Source of the DNA: a bacterium
GTDB taxonomy: Bacteria; UBP15; UBA6099
Length of the DNA stretch: 28,370 nucleotides
NCBI GenBank assembly: GCA_029564595.1
Contig: JAKQPS010000147.1
Span: 1-28,370, forward strand
Reading direction: 5' to 3'
Below the pieces are notes generated by a model. The model was not told the origin of the DNA. It worked only from the letters and a program-made list of their open reading frames with translations, and ran no database searches. Below are positions 24,284 through 28,370 of the stretch, piece after piece (within the stretch, counting starts at the first letter, position 1; each line of letters starts with the position of its first letter). The position numbers and the translations under genes are program-made.

Positions 24284-24499
24284 ATGCATTTCGAAACAGT
24301 TTTGAAAATCACTGCCGTTACCGCTACATCGCTGTTCGCGGTGTTCTGGATTTACCATCTGGTCGAATGCCTCAGAAGAAAAGATTTCGGGCTGATGGAC
24401 AAACTGTTCTGGTTCGTTTTGCTGCTTGTCCCTGTTCTGGGATTGATAATGTATCGCGGAATAGGCAACGAGTTCTATCGAAAGAAAGGCGGCGGGTAA
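24284..24499 (+). CDS. Small two-helix membrane protein, PLDc_N-like
   Basis: A 71-residue protein with two membrane helices (about 7-28 and 38-59) joined by a basic, charged loop (ECLRRKDFGLMDKLFW). The pattern of a charged loop, a second helix LLLVPVLGLIMY and a short polar tail is that of the PLDc_N domain, found at the N-terminus of cardiolipin synthases and as stand-alone small membrane proteins. Stand-alone copies lack any catalytic part. The start ATG has only a distant GGGAGA (14 nt away). The DUF2723-like gene begins 24 bp downstream, so the two are probably co-transcribed. Confidence 0.75.
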   Translation: MHFETVLKITAVTATSLFAVFWIYHLVECLRRKDFGLMDKLFWFVLLLVPVLGLIMYRGIGNEFYRKKGGG

Positions 24500-24523
24500 C
24501 AACCCGATCCGGAGTTGCGCGGA

Positions 24524-26551
24524 ATGAAAAGCTCTAGGTTCGCGGTCGCTCTGGCGTTCATCGCGGGATACGCGATGGCGCTTACGCGCGCGGCGTCATT
24601 CTTCGGCTGGGGAAACGGCCCTGAGTTCGGCCTTGGCTCCGCCGTTCTCGGTAAAATCTCATTCTTCGGTTACCCGCTTCCACAGGTTCTGGGCCGCGCG
24701 GCCGGAACGCTCCCTATGGACACCTTCGCGTTCGCCTCCGCAGTGGCCGCTTCGATTGTTTTCGCGATGTCGGCTGTTCTCATTTTCGCTGCGGTGAACA
24801 AGGCCGCCGGTGAAGGTTTCGCGGGAATCGCGGGCGGGGCAGTCGCCGCCGCCGCCTTCTGCGCTTCCCCTGAAATCGCCGCTCAATTCAGAACGATGTC
24901 AGCCGGAGGGTGGTCGGTTTTCATTGCCGCCGTGTCGCTTGCGGCGTGTATGTGGGCCGCCCGTGAACCGGGCCCGCGGCCGCTGGCCCTGCTTGTCTTC
25001 GCCGCCGCCGCAGGCTCTTTCCACCACGGGATTCTTCCGCTTCTCGCGCTTGGCGCGGCCCTCCCGACAGCGCTTCGCGGCAGATTCGGCCCGGCAAAAC
25101 CTGCATATATCGCGGCTGCAGTTTTCATGGCCCTCGCCGCTCTTTCTCCTATGATTTTTGCCGCGTTCAGGCCGCCTATCTACGTAAACTGGGATGCGCC
25201 TCTGGCCCCGTGGCTCGGATACGACGCCCCTATCGCAAATCCCGCGCCGCTCATATTCAGAGGCGTCGAGGCGTCGAACTTCCTGTACGGCGGCAGCTCG
25301 CTGCTGCGGCTCGCTTTCTCGTCCTTCCCTCCCATAGTCGCGCTGGGAGCTATAGGAACTGCGCTCCGGAGGGATAGAGCCGACGCTTCCATCCCCGGCC
25401 TTTGGGCCGCCGCCGGCATAGCCGCCATTGCCGCCCTTGCCTCGCCAGAAAACGTCAGAGAAGCCCATCTCGCCCTTGTCGCCACAGCGCTCGTCGCCGC
25501 AGGCTCGGCAGGCCTCGCAGAACTCGTCAAACTCGCCGCCCCGCGCTCCTCCGCGCTAAAAACAGCCGCCGTCTGCGCCGCGTGCGCCGCCGTCGCCGCC
25601 TTCCCCTTCGCCGTCAATTCAAACAGACTGGCGGACATGAGACATGACGGCTCCGCCCCTTTCGCCGAAACCATCCTCAAAACCGCCAGACGCGACGCCG
25701 TCCTCATCATCGACCACAAACCCGACCCGCTCTTTTCTCTCGAATACTTTCAGGGCGCGCGCAACCTCAGGCCCGACATCGTGGTAGTTCGCCCGCCATT
25801 CATCATCAATGAGCCTTACAGAAAATCGATACGGCTCCTTGCCGCCGGGCAGGAAATCATCCCCTCGGAAGTTCACTACAAAGCCCTGCTTGAACAACTA
25901 GCCGGCATCGCGCCGTCCACTCAAAAACCATCCCGCGTCGTCAGGGAACGCCTGCTGGACGGCCTCGTTTCCATAATGCACGAGACGCTCCTCTTTATGA
26001 ACTACCCGGCAAGACCCGTGTATTACAATAAAATTGAAAAACTGGTGACTTCCCGCCTGTATAAACTCATGCAGTTCCACCCGGAAGGGTTCCTGTTCAA
26101 ACTATCTTCCGAACCGCAGTTGATATCAATGGAGGAGTTGGCCGCGCTAGGAAAACATCCCGCCGCCGCCGGAAACGCCGGGAGCGCCATCGTCTCCGAT
26201 TTTATATCGGAAACAGCGCAGAATTTCTGGTCGCAGAAACGCATAGCGCCCGCTCTCGAACTTTTCAGGACATGCACGTCGCTTCATCCGCGCAACATCG
26301 AATGCGGGTTCTTCACCGGGCTGATTCTCAAACAGCAGGGCGACTACGCCGAGAGCGAAAAGCATTTCTATCAAACGCTGAAGTTGCTGGATGAAAAGAG
26401 CATGACAGGCCCGACAGAGACCATCGACATGTTTATGTATGAAAGAATATACACAGAACTGGGGATGCTGGACGAAGCGGAGAAATACAGGAGGCTGTCT
26501 CAGCCGGGGATGCCCGCCAATATCGTTCCGCCTGTGGCGCCCCCGCGCTGA
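24524..26551 (+). CDS. DUF2723-like polytopic membrane protein with C-terminal TPRs
   Basis: A 675-residue protein starting at ATG 24524 behind CCGGAG (an earlier in-frame TTG at 24515 is less likely). The N-terminal ~370 residues form many membrane helices. The opening resembles DUF2723/GT-C-like proteins: a first helix, then GNGPEFGLGSAVLG and FFGYPLPQVLGRAAGTLP, the family's 'Asp/Glu loop then H-P-G-Y-P' layout with an altered first part. A soluble region follows, starting near residue 380 (DAVLIIDHKPDPLFSLEYFQ), and the last ~120 residues contain TPR-like helix pairs (FWSQKRIAPALELFRTC; GDYAESEKHFYQTL; GMLDEAEKY). Such proteins are thought to be lipid-carrier glycosyltransferases or O-glycosylation components, not proven here. 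The 3' end lies 14 bp from the convergent cupin gene. Confidence 0.75.
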   Translation: MKSSRFAVALAFIAGYAMALTRAASFFGWGNGPEFGLGSAVLGKISFFGYPLPQVLGRAAGTLPMDTFAFASAVAASIVFAMSAVLIFAAVNKAAGEGFAGIAGGAVAAAAFCASPEIAAQFRTMSAGGWSVFIAAVSLAACMWAAREPGPRPLALLVFAAAAGSFHHGILPLLALGAALPTALRGRFGPAKPAYIAAAVFMALAALSPMIFAAFRPPIYVNWDAPLAPWLGYDAPIANPAPLIFRGVEASNFLYGGSSLLRLAFSSFPPIVALGAIGTALRRDRADASIPGLWAAAGIAAIAALASPENVREAHLALVATALVAAGSAGLAELVKLAAPRSSALKTAAVCAACAAVAAFPFAVNSNRLADMRHDGSAPFAETILKTARRDAVLIIDHKPDPLFSLEYFQGARNLRPDIVVVRPPFIINEPYRKSIRLLAAGQEIIPSEVHYKALLEQLAGIAPSTQKPSRVVRERLLDGLVSIMHETLLFMNYPARPVYYNKIEKLVTSRLYKLMQFHPEGFLFKLSSEPQLISMEELAALGKHPAAAGNAGSAIVSDFISETAQNFWSQKRIAPALELFRTCTSLHPRNIECGFFTGLILKQQGDYAESEKHFYQTLKLLDEKSMTGPTETIDMFMYERIYTELGMLDEAEKYRRLSQPGMPANIVPPVAPPR

Positions 26552-26565
26552 CATCGCGCCGCTTC

Positions 26566-26904
26566 TCAACTCTTCGCTTTTATCATTATCAGCGCCATCT
26601 TGAATCTCGACACCGCGTTCAGCGAGTGCGGCACGTTCGCGGGCATGATTATCGCCTCCCCGCTCCCCACCAAATTCCGTTCGCCTCCCACGAATATCTC
26701 AGCCTCCCCGTCCAGCACGTGAACCATCGCGTCGAACGGAGCCGTGTGCTCGCTCAACCCCTGCCCCGCGTCGAACGCGAAAAGCGTCACATTCCCAGTG
26801 TCCTTCTTTATGACTTCCCGGCTGACAACCGACCCTTCCGCGTACTCCACGAAATCCGCCAGTTTCACCGGGGCCGCGAGCGGCTTGCTTTTTTCCTCTG
26901 TCAT
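26566..26904 (-). CDS. Small single-domain cupin protein
   Basis: A 112-residue conserved-barrel (cupin_2) protein starting at ATG 26902-26904 behind GGAGAG. Motif 1 is degenerate: GLSEHTAPFDAMVHVLDGEAEIFVGG keeps one His but lacks the second His and the Glu. Motif 2 is well kept: GEAIIMPANVPHSLNA. With two His ligands left, metal binding is possible but a full dioxygenase-type site is not. Such stand-alone cupins are common, often of unknown role in stress or small-molecule binding. Its gene is divergent from the NTF2-like gene across 190 bp. Confidence 0.88.
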   Translation of the reverse strand: MTEEKSKPLAAPVKLADFVEYAEGSVVSREVIKKDTGNVTLFAFDAGQGLSEHTAPFDAMVHVLDGEAEIFVGGERNLVGSGEAIIMPANVPHSLNAVSRFKMALIMIKAKS

Positions 26905-26993
26905 GGTTTCTCTCCAGATAAATATTCAAGAACCGGAATCCCTGATAACGCGTCTAATAATAGCGCGCTCCGGCCCCCCGCGCAACAACGCGC

Positions 26994-27019
26994 CTGACAC
27001 GCCCCGCGTGTGCTATAAT
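26994..27019 (+). promoter_or_regulatory. Candidate promoter for the NTF2-like gene
   Basis: A perfect -10 TATAAT at 27014-27019 with CTGACA (26994-26999) upstream, but a spacer of only 14 bp, short for a sigma70 promoter. A 13-bp string (GACACGCCCCGCG, 26996-27008) is shared with the carA promoter at 9583-9595. The rest of the 190-bp gap between the two divergent genes shows nothing clear. Confidence 0.45.
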
Positions 27020-27094
27020 CAAATTGTAACGGCCCGGACGCCCGCGGCGGCGGCCCGCGCCGATTCAGTCTTTGACCATTGGAGACATATTGCT

Positions 27095-27514
27095 ATGATG
27101 ACGAAAGAACAGGCCCGCGAGTTCGCCTTTCGATGGCTCCCCGCATGGACAGGCAACGACCCCGCAAAACTCGCGTCATTCTATTCAGACGACGCCCTCT
27201 ATCTCGACCCCGCCATCCCCGGCGGCGTCAAGGGCAAGGAAGCCCTGCTGAAATACTTCGCAAAACTCCTCGCGCAGAACCCGGATTGGGTGTGGACCCA
27301 GATAGAAGGCATCCCAATGGAAGGCGGTTTCCTCAACAAATGGCGGGCGGATATCCCGGTGGGAGCCGAAACCCTCGTCTGCGTCGGCGTCTGTTTCGTC
27401 CAATTCGACGACTCCGGAAAAATCCGCCGCAACGAAGTCTATTTCGACAGAACCCCACTCGTAAAAAAAATTAACGAACTCTCCCGGAATAAGTTCGAGA
27501 TTTCGAAGGAGTAG
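27095..27514 (+). CDS. NTF2/SnoaL-like small protein
   Basis: A 139-residue protein starting at ATG 27095 with GGAGA 9 nt upstream (a second ATG follows directly). It has the layout of SnoaL-like proteins of the NTF2 fold: an N-terminal helix (REFAFRWLPAWTGNDPAKLASFYSDD type pattern), the loop ALYLDPAIP, GKEALLKYFAKLL, and curved sheet strands ending FDDSGKIRRNEVYFD, a close match to the 'F-D-x-x-G-K-I-x-x-x-x-x-Y-F-D' family signature. Members are enzymes (isomerases, hydrolases) or ligand binders; the substrate cannot be told. It is transcribed alone and no strong terminator was seen after it. Confidence 0.85.
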   Translation: MMTKEQAREFAFRWLPAWTGNDPAKLASFYSDDALYLDPAIPGGVKGKEALLKYFAKLLAQNPDWVWTQIEGIPMEGGFLNKWRADIPVGAETLVCVGVCFVQFDDSGKIRRNEVYFDRTPLVKKINELSRNKFEISKE

Positions 27515-28198
27515 TTCTATGACCCCCGACTGAAATCCAGAAATTATCTCAATTAAACTCAAAAACAGATAATCCGAATGTTCACCAATGCGGGTTTAAA
27601 TCGAAGAAAGGCATGAGATACGAGGCGAATCAAGCGAGAACAAGGGAGCATACTGTTTCGTATGTGACAGCAGTTCGAGTCGATAATTTAACCAGAATCC
27701 TTCATTAGGATTCGGGAGCGATTGTTCAGAGCGGATGAAACGCGGAACGCAAGACGAGTTTTTGCAGTAGGGGCGAGGTTGCCCCGCCCTGAATACTCGC
27801 AGTCATTGGGCGCGGAAACAGCGCCCCTACTGAACAAAAATATGCGGCGGCAACGAAGCAGTTCGCCGCTATGAAATCGCCCCGGTTCGTCAGATCTATG
27901 GACGAATCCGAATTCAACGACGTAGACCGCCCTATATTCGATTTCTCGCATTTCTCTCGTGAAAAATCCGGGATAACCCCTTTACCCTCCCACAGCCGCG
28001 TTTCCGTGCGTAGCAAAATTCCGCCACCCCGCTTTCCTTCTACAAAACTGTCCAGTTTTTTTGAGAGGGAACCAAACCGCTAAAGGAGATCAGACCGCGC
28101 TCGCGCTGAGCGTCCCCCACTCATCCACGGCGCGCGCCATCTATGTTAATAAACAATATGAAGACACACTAGGACACACATTCCCGCTTCCCGCCCCC
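27515..28198. other. Long non-coding stretch with several hairpins
   Basis: No protein gene is convincing here; the frames of 70-96 codons have no SD and no family signal. Visible structure includes a hairpin GAATCC/GGATTC near 27691-27712, CATAC/GTATG near 27649-27665, the palindromic element at 27765-27832, and AAAACT/AGTTTT plus a T-run near 28044-28062. An SD-like AAGGAG at 28083-28088 has no start codon behind it. The stretch looks like accumulated intergenic repeats beside tRNA-Asn. Confidence 0.45.
27765..27832. repeat. 68-bp palindromic intergenic element
   Basis: An 11-bp perfect terminal inverted repeat, CAGTAGGGGCG (27765-27775) and CGCCCCTACTG (27822-27832), encloses sequence that can also form internal stems: GGGGC/GCCCC (27770-27774 / 27781-27785) and GGGCGC/GCGCCC (27808-27813 / 27821-27826). 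The layout resembles REP/REPIN or MITE-type repeats with GTAGGGGCG ends that occur many times in some bacterial genomes. There is only one copy in this window, so its repetitive nature is inferred. Confidence 0.6.
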
Positions 28199-28226
28199 TT
28201 GACACACACAATAAACCGAATAAAAT
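28199..28226 (+). promoter_or_regulatory. tRNA-Asn promoter
   Basis: A perfect -35 TTGACA (28199-28204), a 16-bp spacer and -10 TAAAAT (28221-28226). Transcription would begin near 28233, about 60 bp before tRNA-Asn. The 16-bp spacing matches the tRNA-Gln/Glu and carA promoters. Confidence 0.75.
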
Positions 28227-28236
28227 TACACAGTTG

Positions 28237-28272
28237 AAAAAAGCCCGGACAGCAGACCCGTCCGCTCCGGGC
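28237..28272 (-). terminator. Minus-strand intrinsic terminator within the tRNA-Asn leader
   Basis: On the minus strand, GCCCGGA (28272-28266) pairs with TCCGGGC (28249-28243), with a 16-nt loop that can pair further, followed by TTTTTT (28242-28237). It would end a transcript arriving from the right of the window. In the plus direction the same hairpin sits in the tRNA leader without a T-run. Confidence 0.65.
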
Positions 28273-28294
28273 CATAGAAAAGAAACGCCGCAAA

Positions 28295-28366
28295 TCCTCG
28301 GTAGCTCAAAGGTAGAGCAAGCGGCTGTTAACCGCTAGGTTGCTGGTTCGAATCCGGCCCGGGGAG
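28295..28366 (+). tRNA. tRNA-Asn (anticodon GTT)
   Basis: A 72-nt cloverleaf. The acceptor TCCTCGG pairs with CCGGGGA (one U-G). The D arm reads GCTC..GAGC, the anticodon stem AGCGG/CCGCT closes the loop CTGTTAA (anticodon GTT), the T loop is TTCGAAT and the discriminator is G. CCA is not encoded (CTTT follows). It decodes AAC and AAT. It is complete inside the window, which ends four bases later, so downstream integration at its 3' end cannot be checked. Confidence 0.95.
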
Positions 28367-28370
28367 CTTT

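Noticed and set aside
1-28370. CRISPR array, phage module or known defence system
   Set aside because: No regularly spaced repeats, no cas, toxin-antitoxin, restriction or phage structural genes were found on either strand.

Overview
The window is bacterial chromosome, GC-rich over most of its length, with standard bacterial signals: sigma70-type promoters, Shine-Dalgarno (SD) sites, GTG/TTG starts and overlapping genes. None of the three tRNA genes encodes its CCA end. The central-metabolism set (GTP-type PEP carboxykinase, half-length CarB, an ApgM-type protein next to homoserine dehydrogenase, [4Fe-4S]-type PurF) fits a deep-branching or uncultured bacterial lineage better than a well-known model phylum. 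I cannot name the phylum from the sequence alone.

Positions 1-2570 are a lower-GC accessory strip. It begins with the last 41 codons of an IS4-type transposase and holds one recognisable gene, a membrane-anchored SGNH/GDSL hydrolase. It is bracketed by a perfect 53-bp direct repeat (410-462 and 2567-2619) that is the 3' part of tRNA-Glu(CTC). This is the footprint of an element integrated at the tRNA; no integrase is visible. Next come the intact tRNA-Glu and tRNA-Gln with their promoter and a stub gene that is little more than a signal peptide.

Positions 2971-8070 (minus strand) encode a secreted CocE/S15-type hydrolase, an EamA-family transporter, a small charged helical protein and aspartyl-tRNA synthetase (aspS). 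Positions 8294-18795 (plus strand) form the metabolic core: asd, carA, a carB holding only the N-terminal half, purF, pckA, a small beta-rich protein, hom, and an ApgM-family protein that overlaps hom and is likely the homoserine kinase. Asd, Hom and this protein make a nearly complete aspartate-to-phosphohomoserine route. CarA/CarB1 and PurF are the glutamine-dependent entries to carbamoyl phosphate/pyrimidine/arginine and to purine synthesis.

Positions 18901-27514 look envelope-related: a radical SAM/SPASM protein, a PMT/GT39-like membrane glycosyltransferase, a convergent membrane protein joining a GH2-like ectodomain to about six membrane helices, a PLDc_N-like two-helix protein, and a DUF2723-like membrane protein with C-terminal TPRs. 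A small cupin and an NTF2/SnoaL-like protein are divergently transcribed after these. The last ~780 bp hold no convincing protein gene; they contain a palindromic repeat element, a strong promoter, a minus-strand terminator and tRNA-Asn(GTT).

No CRISPR array, phage module or recognised defence system is present. The most notable points are the half-length CarB fused by overlap to purF, the hom/ApgM-type kinase pair, the tRNA-Glu island scar, the membrane-bound GH2-like protein, and promoters placed so close to the carA and radical SAM starts that leaderless mRNAs are predicted.
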